From: Azorinus chamasolen
Taxonomy: Eukaryota > Mollusca > Bivalvia > Cardiida > Solecurtidae
Assembly (NCBI GenBank): GCA_963576725.1
Contig: OY755241.1
Location: 26,262,449-26,326,448, forward strand
Reading direction: 5' to 3'
DNA length: 64,000 bases
Shown: one piece after another, positions 42,771-53,300 of the stretch
Position numbering within the stretch: the first letter of the stretch is position 1
How the letters are laid out: every line of letters starts with the position of its first letter
The notes under the pieces: generated by a model
What the model saw: only the letters and a program-made list of their open reading frames with translations
Told to the model about the DNA's origin: nothing
The model's database searches: none
Position numbers and translations under genes: made by a program

Positions 42771-43339
42771 CAGGGGTGCGTTTTTTTATTCGAAATCGTT
42801 ATCATGATTCAAGATCCGGATTTCGATTCCGCGTTTTATTTTCCGAATCAAAATCATGATTCTGAATCTGACGAATCAAAAGGCAGGCGTGATTTTTATA
42901 CAAATCAAAATGGCGGAAATGCAGCAGACGCCAAATGCGGAAAGTCAAATTGGTGGTAAATACATTATAGATCTAACAGACTTCAGCAGATGCATGAAAA
43001 ATACGACTGGTTTATTTCTGAACATTTGTAAAATTGATAGATTGTACAGAAAAAAGTACTCGCATGCTATGTAACAGTGCATTGAGTAACGGTAATACAA
43101 CTTCTGAACTTCCAGTTTCTAAAACCACTTGCATTTTCATTTCATAAGATCTTTGTGTATTAAAAAATTCACAAGCAGTAGCTAAACATAAAGCAATTTC
43201 ATTTGACTCCATTTTGAATATTTTAAGAAAATCATTTAATGACAAATCATGTCGTTTTTTATTCAACGAATCATGATTAAGATTTGGAAATCATGATTCA
43301 GAATCCTATTTCAGATTCACAATAAAAAACGCACCCCTG
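42771..43339. mobile_element. Non-autonomous DNA transposon with CAGGGGTGCG termini
   Basis: The terminal inverted repeats are CAGGGGTGCGTTTTTTTATT (42771-42790) and AATAAAAAACGCACCCCTG (43321-43339), with further inverted AATCATGATT motifs just inside. 569 bp. CAGGG...CCCTG ends are typical of hAT elements, but no clear 8-bp target duplication flanks it, so the superfamily is uncertain. A minus-strand frame at 43012-43266 (MNKKRHDLSLNDFLKIFKME ...) may be captured or relict sequence; no transposase motif is seen. Confidence 0.65.
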
Positions 43340-43848
43340 CTACAATTCAAGTGAATCGATATACATACATCAACACTAGCTTTAAGCTATCATCGATGTG
43401 AATCAAAAGTGAATCAAAAGTGAATCAAAATCGTTCGCCCAATGTATGCTCAACTTACATGATTGAAACCTTTAAAATGTAGCCTGCTACAATTCAAGTG
43501 AATCGATATACATACATCAACACTAGCTTTAAGCTATCATCGATGTGAATCAAAAGTGAATCAAACAGGTTAGGGAAAACGACATTTTTAGCTATAATAG
43601 CTAAAATTAGCTATAGAGCTCTAATTGCTTTAAAAAAAGCTATAGTTGGATAGCTAAAAGTAGCTATCAGATCACAAATTTGATCACAGCTTTGAAACTA
43701 CCCCAGGTGGCAATTATTTGCATATCTAATTTTAGCTATTGAAGTATTATAGCTAAAATTGTCGTTTTCCCTAACCTGTCAAAAGTGAATCAAAATCGTT
43801 CGCCCAATGTATGCTCAACTTACATGATTTGAAACCTTTAAAATGTAG
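43336..43848. repeat. 147-bp tandem duplication, second copy carrying a MITE
   Basis: CCTGCTACAATTCAAGTGAA ... CTTTAAAATGTAG occurs at 43336-43482 and again at 43483-43848. The second copy is longer only because of the 213-bp insertion at 43566-43778. Confidence 0.85.
43561..43783. mobile_element. 213-bp MITE with TCAAA target duplication
   Basis: The element is 43566-43778, with inverted ends CAGGTTAGGGAAAACGACA and TGTCGTTTTCCCTAACCTG that continue into AT-rich TTTTAGCTATAATA arms. TCAAA is duplicated at 43561-43565 and 43779-43783. The empty site survives in the neighbouring tandem copy, which proves insertion. The interior is dense in TAGCTA words and has no coding potential. Confidence 0.85.
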
Positions 43849-44214
43849 ACCGGAAATGGCGAAAGGTATATTAGACAGTTTCGATTTTTTTTCTCGTCAG
43901 AAAAACAGGTTAGGATTTAATTCGCTATATTTTTCACGCCTGTTTGTTATGAAAGTTTCAATTTATATTTAACAATATATTTGTCGGAATATTAAAAAGG
44001 AAATCTGATCACTAAATTTATGCATTTATACGAAACTAATTTTGCACTATATCCCGTCAGATTTACCACCAAAATGGCACATACGAAAAAGGCGGCACAT
44101 ACAAAAATGGCACATACGAAAATGGCACATACAGAAATGAAACTAACATCAAACGAAAGCTTTTTAAATTGTCTATGATATTGGGGTTGAGCACCTGAAA
44201 ATTTTAGGTAGTGG
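43849..44214. other. Interval with short (AAAATGGCACATACG)n repeat
   Basis: Four imperfect copies of AAAATGGCACATACG lie at about 44070-44140. No gene is seen. Confidence 0.5.
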
Positions 44215-44343
44215 CTAGCCGTACGGGCCCGTACGGCTAGTCCCAGCGGCTAGCCGTACGGGCCCGTACGACTAGCCTCAGAGACTAGCCGTACGGGCCC
44301 GTACGGCTAGCGAATAACGGGTTGGTTGACTAGCCGTACGGCT
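44215..44343. repeat. Satellite C, palindrome part (left)
   Basis: Three 26-bp palindromes, CTAGCCGTACGGG followed by its reverse complement, lie at 44215-44240 (perfect), 44250-44275 (one mismatch) and 44285-44310 (perfect), with a half copy at 44330-44343. Confidence 0.93.
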
Positions 44344-44350
44344 GTAATAT

Positions 44351-44787
44351 GTACAATAGCCTGGTCAGCAGCTACATTGTCCCTATAACATATCTATAGG
44401 CCCTGCATGGCCTGCTCAGGAGCTACACTGTCCCTAGAACATATCTATAGGCCCTGCCTAGGAGCTACACTGTCCCTAGAACATATCTATAGGCCCTGCA
44501 GGGCCTGCTCAGGAGCTACACTGTTCCAAGAACATATCTATATGCCCTGTGGGGCCTGATCATGAGCTACACTGTCCCTAGAACATATGCATAGGCCCTG
44601 CGGGGCCTGATCAGCAGCTACAATATCCCAAGAACATATCTATATATAGGCCCTGGAGGACCTGATCACGAGCTACACTGTCCCTAGAATATATATATAG
44701 GCCCTGTATGGTCTGATCAGGAGTTGCACTGTCCCTAGAACATATGTATAGGCCATGCAGGGCCTGATCAGCAGCTACACTGTCCCT
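44351..44787 (-). repeat. Satellite C, 51-bp units (left, -)
   Basis: Eight to nine diverged units of about 51 bp with AGCTACACTGTCCCTAGAAC, ATATCTATAGGCCCTGC and GGCCTGATCA. The partner array at 49693-50215 runs in the opposite orientation. Confidence 0.9.
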
Positions 44788-44800
44788 GCACCTTTAGGGT

Positions 44801-44878
44801 GTGATATTCACCAGCAGAACGTCATATTGACCTCAGCTAACGCCTCGGTCAATATGTCATTCTGCTGGTGAATATCAC
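44801..44878. repeat. Inverted repeat, 32-bp arms
   Basis: GTGATATTCACCAGCAGAAC with GTCATATTGACC (44801-44832) pairs with 44847-44878 around a 14-bp loop, with one mismatch. Confidence 0.85.
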
Positions 44879-44910
44879 AGCATATTCAATGGTTAACTAG
44901 TCAATAATAC

Positions 44911-45091
44911 GATATACTCATGAACAAACATTTCAAGCAGAGACATAATTACGATATGATAATCTGCTCATCAATATATATGGATTATTGTAAATACCTA
45001 GTTATGTTGCGTCTCTGCTTAAAATGTTTGTTCATGAGAATATATCATACCTATTATAAAATACGTCTCTCCTTAAAATGTTTTCTCATTG
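44911..45091. repeat. Inverted repeat with a third partial arm
   Basis: The arm GATATACTCATGAACAAACA with TTTCAAGCAGAGAC (44911-44944) pairs with GTCTCTGCTTAAAATGTTTG with TTCATGAG (45011-45038). A third related arm, GTCTCTCCTTAAAATGTTTT, lies at 45064-45083. Confidence 0.75.
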
Positions 45092-45662
45092 GTATTATAT
45101 AAAGTGATTATATATACTCATCAGTATACATAGGTACAGAATAAAAGCAATGATTTCTTGCATTACGACACGTTGATGAATAGTGGACAGTCTCAAACCG
45201 GATCGAGCTATTTATCGACTGATCATGCTATAAGTATGTTCCCTGCTCATCAGTTTCCCGTCAAAAGTCTTTAATAAACCCTTTGAAGCCCATAGTATCC
45301 CAGGGGGTGGGGTCCGGACCCCATACACCCCCGCTGGATCCGCGCATGCTCCACCTACTATCTACATACCGGTACTGATGAAATTTCCGATAGACCGCTA
45401 ATGAATTCAAAAATCCTTTTTATTTGTGTTCTTCATTTAATTTTGATTTTTTAACATACGTGTATTCTTATGTACTTTTATATATCCTAGATTAATCACT
45501 CTGATCTGTATATTTACATAGTAATAATTATATATATATTTACCCTGTGCCAGTTCCAGGTCATATGTTATATGTTAAATATTTTAATTGCATTTCTTCT
45601 ATTGATAGGCTGGCACCGATCCATCAACGGGGACGCCGGACGTGATACGTGCTGATCACCCT
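45092..45662. other. Interval with no feature seen
   Basis: AT-rich sequence with no domain-bearing frame or repeat that I recognise. Confidence 0.4.
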
Positions 45663-46040
45663 GTTACTGGAGAAATGCTGAAAGTGCTGATGATAGTTGT
45701 ATATATTGTATAAAGTGTACATTGTGATAATGATGTTGGTGATGATGACTATGATAATAGTGATAATGATAGGTGTACATGACGATGATGATATTGATGA
45801 TGATAGTTGTATATATTGTATAAAGTGTACATTGTGATAATGATGTTGGTGATGATGACTGATAATAGTGATGATGATAGGTGTACATGACGATGATGAT
45901 AGTGACGATGTTGATGATGATAGTTGTATATATTGTATAAAGTGTACATTGTGATAATGATGTTGGTGATGATAACGATGATGATAGTGGTGATGACTAT
46001 GATGATAGTGATGATTTTGATGGTGATGATGTATATATTA
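45663..46040 (+). repeat. GAT-rich minisatellite, ~110-117-bp units
   Basis: TGATAGTTGTATATATTGTA with TAAAGTGTACATTGTGATAA recurs at about 45691, 45801 and 45918, separated by GATGATGAC/GATAATGAT runs. Confidence 0.85.
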
Positions 46041-46174
46041 TGATGATATTGACTTACTCAGTAAATCACTGTTTTCCTACAAACAGTCTCTTTGTTTTAT
46101 TTGTTTGTCCCCTTATCAAGCGGAGTCAACAGTACAAAATAAATGATGTGCATGTATTGGATAGATAACGAGTT

Positions 46175-46236
46175 GGGTGATCTATGGAATATAGATACCC
46201 GAGTTTACGAAGGTTTCTATATTCCACAGATCACCC
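46175..46236. repeat. Hairpin, 21-bp arms
   Basis: GGGTGATCTATGGAATATAG (46175-46194) pairs with CTATATTCCACAGATCACCC (46217-46236) around a ~22-bp loop, with one mismatch. Confidence 0.8.
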
Positions 46237-46751
46237 CAGACCACGGGACTAATCTTTGTCAATAAGTTTCAAGAAATTCACGTGCAATGAGGATCGCCAA
46301 TTAAACATTTCAAGCATGGATTTCAATTGTAAATGACCTATGTAGACAGCATGAAACCAGACAAGCCAGTGAATAATTCGCCGGTTGATCGGTTTCAGGC
46401 TGTCCAGTACTCATCATTGTATCGTAAATTGCCCCAAAATGAAACCGAAAAATCTGGAAATGTCTATGAATTGTTTACCATTAAAACTACAATGTATTTC
46501 AAAGGAGTAACATGCGAAAACACGGTCGGGTATGTGCTGCAAAGTGCTAATGTCACCTAAATTCCTGCGGAATTAAAAACGTAGTTAGTGTGGGTGCAAT
46601 GGCGGAATCAGTAGACCGAAACCTTATTTTTGGACAACTTCAGTGCACAAACCATCTGTTCGGACTTCAAGTTTCGATATACAAATGAAGGTATATACAT
46701 GTACACTCCAGTATTACGATACTATTGTGAATTTATCATGTGTAAATGGGT
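46237..46751. other. Interval with no gene
   Basis: 46349-46420 (CAGCATGAAACCAGACAAGC ... GGTTTCAGGCTGTCCAGTAC) has a diverged partner at 48391-48450 (CAGCATGAAGCTGGATCGGA ... GGCTTCAGGCTGACCACTAC), so this is a dispersed hairpin-like repeat and not an exon. Confidence 0.45.
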
Positions 46752-47176
46752 CTTCGGCCTCCTCCTTCTCATCGTCATCGCAATCGTCAATCGTCGTCAT
46801 CGTTATCGCAATCGTCAATCGTCATCATCATCGTCGTTGTCATCACCATCGTCAATCGTCGCCGTCATTGTAAACGCCGTCGTCGTCATTATCGTCATCG
46901 TCGTCGTTGTCGTCATCATCGTCATCGATCATCGTCGTCGTCATCATCGTCGTCGTCATCGGCATCGATCATCGTCGTCATCGGCATCGTCATCGTCATC
47001 ATCGCCATCGATCATCGTCGTCGTCATCATCGTCGTCGTCATCGTCGCCATCTATCATCGTCATCGTTAATCGTCGTCATCAGCATCGTCGTCATCGCCA
47101 TCGCGGTCGTCATCATAGTCGTCATCATCATAATCGTCGTCGTCAGCATCGCCATCGATCATCGTCGTCATCGCAA

Positions 47177-47211
<35 letters not shown>

Positions 47212-47290
47212 ATCATCGTCATGGCAATCGTGATCGTCATCATCATCATCATCAGCAGCAGCATCATTCTCCTCCTCCTCCTCCTCGTCA
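46752..47290 (+). repeat. (CATCGT)n-type microsatellite, ~540 bp
   Basis: Dense CATCGTCATCGTCGTCGTCA permutations are broken by CATCGATCATCG and CATCGCAATCG, ending in TCATCATCATCATCAGCAGC and CTCCTCCTCCTC. All frames are open, giving poly-His/Arg, poly-Ser and poly-Val/Ile translations. These are not genes. Confidence 0.93.
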
Positions 47291-48060
47291 TTATATTTTG
47301 CAACAAAAGTTTTGTCTATGAGATTTATACCACACTAATTATGCTGTCCTCTGATTGGCCAAGCACTGGACACCGGAGTCTAAAAACTAATCATTTAATT
47401 GCGTTCATTGATTGGGTACTTACCTAACTTCATATGAGAAGCCACTAATGTAGTGTATTTCACACCTAATCTGCCTAACCAAAAACCGCCATTAATTTCT
47501 GATGACACAACACCAATAACACAACTCCTTTATCTTAGGCATTCCATTGACAACAATATACGAACAATATTTTAGCATTATGATTTTATTTTGTAAAATT
47601 TAAACAAGTTTCACATTCATTATATTTGAACAGTTACATTAATCGTTATAATAAAGGTGTATTAAACATAAACATAAATCTACCATTGTTTGGTTAATGG
47701 AACGTAAGCTAGTATTATTTTGTGAGTATTCATTCAAAATAAGATTCGATTGTTTAAGGTTGGTTAAATAGGCAATAAAGTAGCACATATTATATAGATC
47801 TAATTTATTTAACTGAGAGACCGTATATTACACAATTATAGCTCAACAAAGATCAGCTTATTAAAGAGGTTTGATTGATTGTATAGCCCATATTGGCGAC
47901 TAAGTATTAAAGAGGTAATGAATTGTTTGATATTTTAATGGTTAAATGGTAATACATATAACAAAACAAATTGGGCTTATCAGATAAAAGAACCTAAAAG
48001 AAATATTAACAAGCATAGGCATGCTCAATATATGGCTAGCTAAGAACTGCGAAAACTATA
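47291..48060. other. AT-rich interval with no feature seen
   Basis: No coding or repeat signature apart from short AT-rich motifs. Confidence 0.4.
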
Positions 48061-48062
48061 TT

Positions 48063-48720
48063 TTTCTATCAGTAAAACAAAGAATAATTGATACGTATAT
48101 GCACACTTGGTACACATCAATTAATAACTCATGAAGACTTATATCATATTGTAGGTTTAAACACGACTTCAGATTGGAAAAATATTTAACTGAAACAAAA
48201 CCCAATAAATTCAGGACATCATTATCGAAATTTAGACTATCTTCTCATGATCTACTTATTGAAAGTGGGAGACATAATAACATACCTATAGATGACAGAA
48301 AATGTAAACAATGTACAATGGATGTATTCTGTTTGTACACGCAGTTAACCCTTTGCAGCATAGAGTGATATTGAAAATACCATATGTGGGCAGCATGAAG
48401 CTGGATCGGAAAAAAATCGCAGTCCAATCCGGCTTCAGGCTGACCACTACTCAATCGATGTATCCTACTGCCAGAATATTGATATTAAAATGATAACGAT
48501 GTGTTTAAGTTTAGCACTGGAATTGCCTTTCAGACAGAGTAGTAACACGTGAAAACTAGTGTAAATGATGCAGAGGGTTGACGAGCGACGTATCGTATGT
48601 TTCATATCCATATTTTATATACACATTTATGTACATATTATATGCCATTGTTAACTCATGTATGACGTTGTATGTCATTTGAGTAATAAAGTTTTGTTGA
48701 GATGAGTTGAGTTGAGTTAA
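48063..48720 (+). pseudogene. CR1/L2-type LINE 3' fragment with tail
   Basis: 48063-48134 encodes FLSVKQRIIDTYMHTWYTSI before a TGA. The next stretch (about 48152-48317) reads FKHDFRLEKYLTETKPNKFR, TSLSKFRLSSHDLLIESGRH and DDRKCKQC, the same C-terminal block as KFRHSYAQFRAGAHELEIER in the intact LINE. AATAAA at 48686-48691 precedes a TTGAGATGAGTTGAGTTGAG tail and an A run ending near 48728, consistent with a degenerate pentamer tail. An unrelated hairpin repeat sits inside it at 48391-48450. It is heavily decayed. Confidence 0.6.
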
Positions 48721-48728
48721 AAAAAAAA

Positions 48729-49692
48729 GTAAAAATAAGAAAGTTATAGTGGATATTGAAAACATTGATTGTGTGCGTGCGTGTGTATCCGTTAGTGCCG
48801 CTATGACAATTATTGTTCACGTTCCAAAACAGTGAAAATCGTGTACAGTACTGCCCGTTTTTTGTCCACAAAAATTAAAATAAAAGTTATTTTCAAAAGG
48901 TATTTTCAAAAGTATTTACAAAAGTCGTCATACGGACACATATGGACCACAAACGCGTGTATGTACGTGTGTATTTCGCACACGTTTGGCTCTCGGAAAT
49001 ATAACTAAAACCCCAAATAGCCATAATTATTAGCGAACAGTGTAGGCCTGCTCAGACTGCGCGAAAGCGCACGTTGATCTTGGTCTACGCCGGCCACCAA
49101 GACGATAATCACCTTATATGCTTGACGCGGCTCATCTAAAAATATTATTTTCATTGAAAATATGATTGTAATTGTAATGTGCGAAAGCGCACACATCAAA
49201 ACTCCCCAGCAAAAACAACAACAATCAATTAAAACAATACAAATAGCATGAACATTTTTTTTATTGCAGATTTAGATAGATATTGATCATAGGCAGGTGT
49301 ACAGACCCAAACAAAGTTTGTTTGTGAGACTTTTTCTTTTTCGAAAATTTTCGTAAGAGGTACGTACCCCATCAACATTGTTGGAATTTGCCAACAAAAT
49401 AGATTTCGCCTATACTTTGTTCGTAGGGGTTTAGGGACATGCTGATCACGAATCCGAAGTCAGATTTTGAATAACAAAAACAAAACAAACAAAAAACGGT
49501 ACGCATCATGGTGTCAAGACCCTCCAAAGTGACCAATCCATATTGGATCAGGGTCTATATTGTCTGTTTAGGAGTCAGTGTTGCCCCGGATAAGCATCTA
49601 ATTACATGTATATTGATGCTAGGCAGGTGTACCGACCCAAAGAACTATAATTCCTACGTCCAGGAGTCCATACGGGTCGACATATGGGGCAA
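48729..49692. other. Interval with no gene; one family H-like hairpin
   Basis: A hairpin at 49032-49098 (GCGAACAGTGTAGGCCTGCT ... TTGGTCTACGCCGGCC) contains GCGCGAAAGCGCAC, and GCGAAAGCGCAC recurs at 49181. Nothing else is recognised. Confidence 0.45.
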
Positions 49693-50215
49693 GGGACAGT
49701 GTAGCCGCTGCAGGCCTATATATGTTCTAAGGACAGTGTAGCTGCTGATCGGGCCCTGCAGGGCCTATATATATGTTATAGCAGTCGGTGTAGCTGCTGA
49801 TCAGGCCCTGCAGCGCCTAAACATATGTTCTAGGGACAGTGTAGCTCTTGAGCAAGCCCTGCATGGCATATAGATATGTTCTAGGGACAGTGTAGCTCAT
49901 GATCAGGCCCCACAGGGCCTATAGATATGTTCTTGGAACAGTTTAGCTCCTGAGCAGGCCCTGCAGGGCCTATAGATATGTTCTAGGGACAGTGTAGCTC
50001 ATGATCAGACCCTGCAGGGTCTATATATATGTTCTAGGGACAGTGTAGCTCCTAGGCAGGGCCTATAGATATGTTCTAGGGACAGTGTAGCTCATGATCA
50101 GACCCTGCAGGGCCTATATATATGTTCTAGGGACAGTGTAGCTCCTGAGCAGGCCCTGCAGGGCCTATAGATATGTTCTAGGGACAGTGTAGCTGCTGAC
50201 CAGGCTATTGTACAT
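49693..50215 (+). repeat. Satellite C, 51-bp units (right, +)
   Basis: Ten or so units of GGGACAGTGTAGCTCCTGAG with CAGGCCCTGCAGGGCCTATA and GATATGTTCTA. The unit includes the palindrome GGCCCTGCAGGGCC. It is the inverted partner of 44351-44787. Confidence 0.92.
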
Positions 50216-50220
50216 ATTAC

Positions 50221-50333
50221 AGCCGTACGGCTAGTCAACCAACCCGTTATTCGCTAGCCGTACGGGCCCGTACGGCTAGTCTCTGAGGCTAGTCGTACGG
50301 ACCCGTACGGCTAGCCGCTGGGACTAGCCGTAC
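50221..50333. repeat. Satellite C, palindrome part (right), fused to satellite A
   Basis: AGCCGTACGGCTAG, then the 26-bp palindrome at about 50253-50278 (perfect), then a two-mismatch copy (CTAGTCGTACGGACCCGTAC ...), then CTAGCCGTAC, which runs straight into satellite A (GTACAGGTCATATACTTCG). Confidence 0.9.
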
Positions 50334-53300
50334 AGGTCATATACTTCGTGTACAAAATTGTATAGGGCGTATACTTTGTGTGCACGATTTCGTGTATACA
50401 TTGGACCATATATAACCGATGATACATTGTGTATACTTGATGTACACGGCCTGTACGCTTGGCACGTTCGGCATACGCCCTGTATAGGATGTATACTTCG
50501 TGCACAAATTTGGTGTATACATTGGACCATATATAACCGATGATACATTGTGTATACTTGGTGTAAACGGTCTATACGCTTTGTACATTGTGTATACTTG
50601 GTGTAAATGGTCTATACGCTTTGTACATTGTGTACACTTGGTGTAAACGGTCTATACGCTTTGTACATTGGGTATACGTGGTGTAAACGGCCTGTACAGG
50701 TCATATACTTCGTGTACAAAATTATATAGGGCGTATAAACGGCCTGTACAGGTCATATACTTCGTGTACAAAATTGTATAGGGCATATACTTTGTGTGCA
50801 CAATTTCGTGTATATATTGGACCATATATAACCGATGATACATTGTGTATACTTGGTGTAAATGGTCTATACGCTTTGTACATTGTGTACACTTGGTGTA
50901 AACGGTCTATACGCTTTGTACATTGGGTATACGTGGTGTAATCGGCCTGTACAGGGCGTATACTTTGTGTGCACAATTTGGTGTATACATTGGACCATAT
51001 ATAACAGATGATACATTGTGTATACTTGGTGTACACGACCTATACGCTTGGTATTAGGCATACGCCCTGTACAGGACGTATACTTCGTGCACAAAATTTA
51101 GTGTATACATTGGACCATATATAACCGATGATACATTGTGTATACTTGGTGTAAACGGTCTATACGCTTTGTACATTGGGTATACGTGGTGTAAACGGCC
51201 TGTACAGGTCATATACTTCGTGTACAAAATTGTATAGGGCGTATACTTTGTGTGCACAATTTGGTGTATACATTGGACCATATATAACCGATGATACATT
51301 GTGTATACTTGGTGTAAACGGTCTATACGCTTTGTACATTGTGTATACTTGGTGTAAATGGTCTATACGCTTTGTACATTGGGTATACGTCGTGCAAACG
51401 GCCTGTACAGGGCGTAGACTTTGTGTGCACAATTTGGTGTATACATTGGACCATATATAACCGATGATACATTGTGTATACTTGATGTACACGGCCTGTA
51501 CGCTTGGCACGTTGGGCATACTCCCTGTATAGGATGTATACTTCGTCCACAAATTTGGTGTATACATTGGACCATATATAACCGATGATACATTGTGTAT
51601 ACTTGGTGTAAACGGTCTATACGCTTTGTACATTGTGTATACTTGGTGTAAATGGTCTATACGCTTTGTACATTGTGTACACTTGGTGTAAACGGTCTAT
51701 ACGCTTTGTACATTGGGTATACGTGGTGTAAACGGCCTGTACAGGCCATATACTTCGTGTACAAAATTGTATAGGGCGTATACTTTGTGTGCACAATTTC
51801 GTGTATACATTGGACCATATATAACCGATGATATATTGTGAATACTTAGTGTAAACGGTCTATACGCTTTGTACATTGGGTATACGTCGTGCAAACGGCC
51901 TGTACAGGGCGTATACTTTGTGTGCACAATTTCGTGTATACATTGGACCATATATAACCGATGATACATTGTGTATACTTGATGTACACGGCCTGTACGC
52001 TTGGTACGTTGGGCATACGCCCTGTATAGGACGTATACTTCGTGCACAAAATTTGGTGTATACATTGGACCATATATAACCGATGATACATTGTGTATAC
52101 TTGGTGTAAACTGTCTATACGCTTTGTACATTGTGTATACTTGGTGTAAACGGTCTATACGCTTTGTACATTGTGTATACTTGGTGTAAATGGTCTATAC
52201 GCTTTGTACATTAAGTATACGTCCTGTACAGGGCGTATGCCTAATGTACCAAGCGTATAGGTCGTGTACACCAAGTATACACAATGTATCATCGGTTATA
52301 TATGTACACATTGTGTATACTTGGTGGAAATGGTCTATACGCTTTGTACATTGTGTACACTTGGTGTAAACGGTCTATACGCTTTGTACATTGGGTATAC
52401 GTGGTGTAATCGGCCTGTACAGGGCGTATACTTTGTGTGCACAATTTGGTGTATACATTGGACCATATATAACAGATGATACATTGTGTATACTTGGTGT
52501 ACACGACATATACGCTTGGTATTAGGCATACGCCCTGTACAGGACGTATACTTCGTGCACAAAATTTGGTGTATACATTGGACCATATATAACCGATGAT
52601 ACATTGTGTATACTTGGTGTAAACGGTCTATACGCTTTGTACATTGGGTATACGTGGTGTAAACGGCCTGTACAGGTCATATACTTCGTTTACAAAATTG
52701 TATAGGGCGTATACTTTGTGTGCACAATTTGGTGTATACATTGGACCATATATAACCGATGATACATTGTGTATACTTGGTGTAAACGGTCTATACGCTT
52801 TGTACATTGTGTATACTTGGTGTAAATGGTCTATACGCTTTGTACATTAGGTATACGTGGTGTAAACTGCCTGTACAGGGCGTATACTTTGTGTGCACAA
52901 TTTGGAGTATACATTGGACCATATATAACCGATGATACATTGTGTATACTTAGTGTAAACGGTCTATACGCTTTGTACATTGGGTATACGTCGTGCAAAC
53001 GGCCTGTACAGGGCGTGTACTTTGTGTGCACAATTTGGTGTATACATTGGACCATATATAACCGATGATACATTGTGTATACTTGATGTACACGGCCTGT
53101 ACGCTTGGTACGTTGGGCATACGCCCTGTATAGGACGTATACTTCGTGCACAAAATTTGGTGTATACATTGGACCATATATAACCGATGATACATTGTGT
53201 ATACTTGGTGTAAACTGTCTATACGCTTTGTACATTGTGTATACTTGGTGTAAACGGTCTATACGCTTTGTACATTGTGTATACTTGGTGTAAATGGTCT

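Noticed and set aside
44215..44343. CRISPR-like array of palindromic repeats with spacers
   Set aside because: There are only three to four repeats with related short spacers in animal DNA, and they continue into a tandem satellite. No cas genes are present.
46752..47321. Long His/Arg, Ser and Val/Ile-rich frames
   Set aside because: They are translations of a (CATCGT)n microsatellite, open in every frame.
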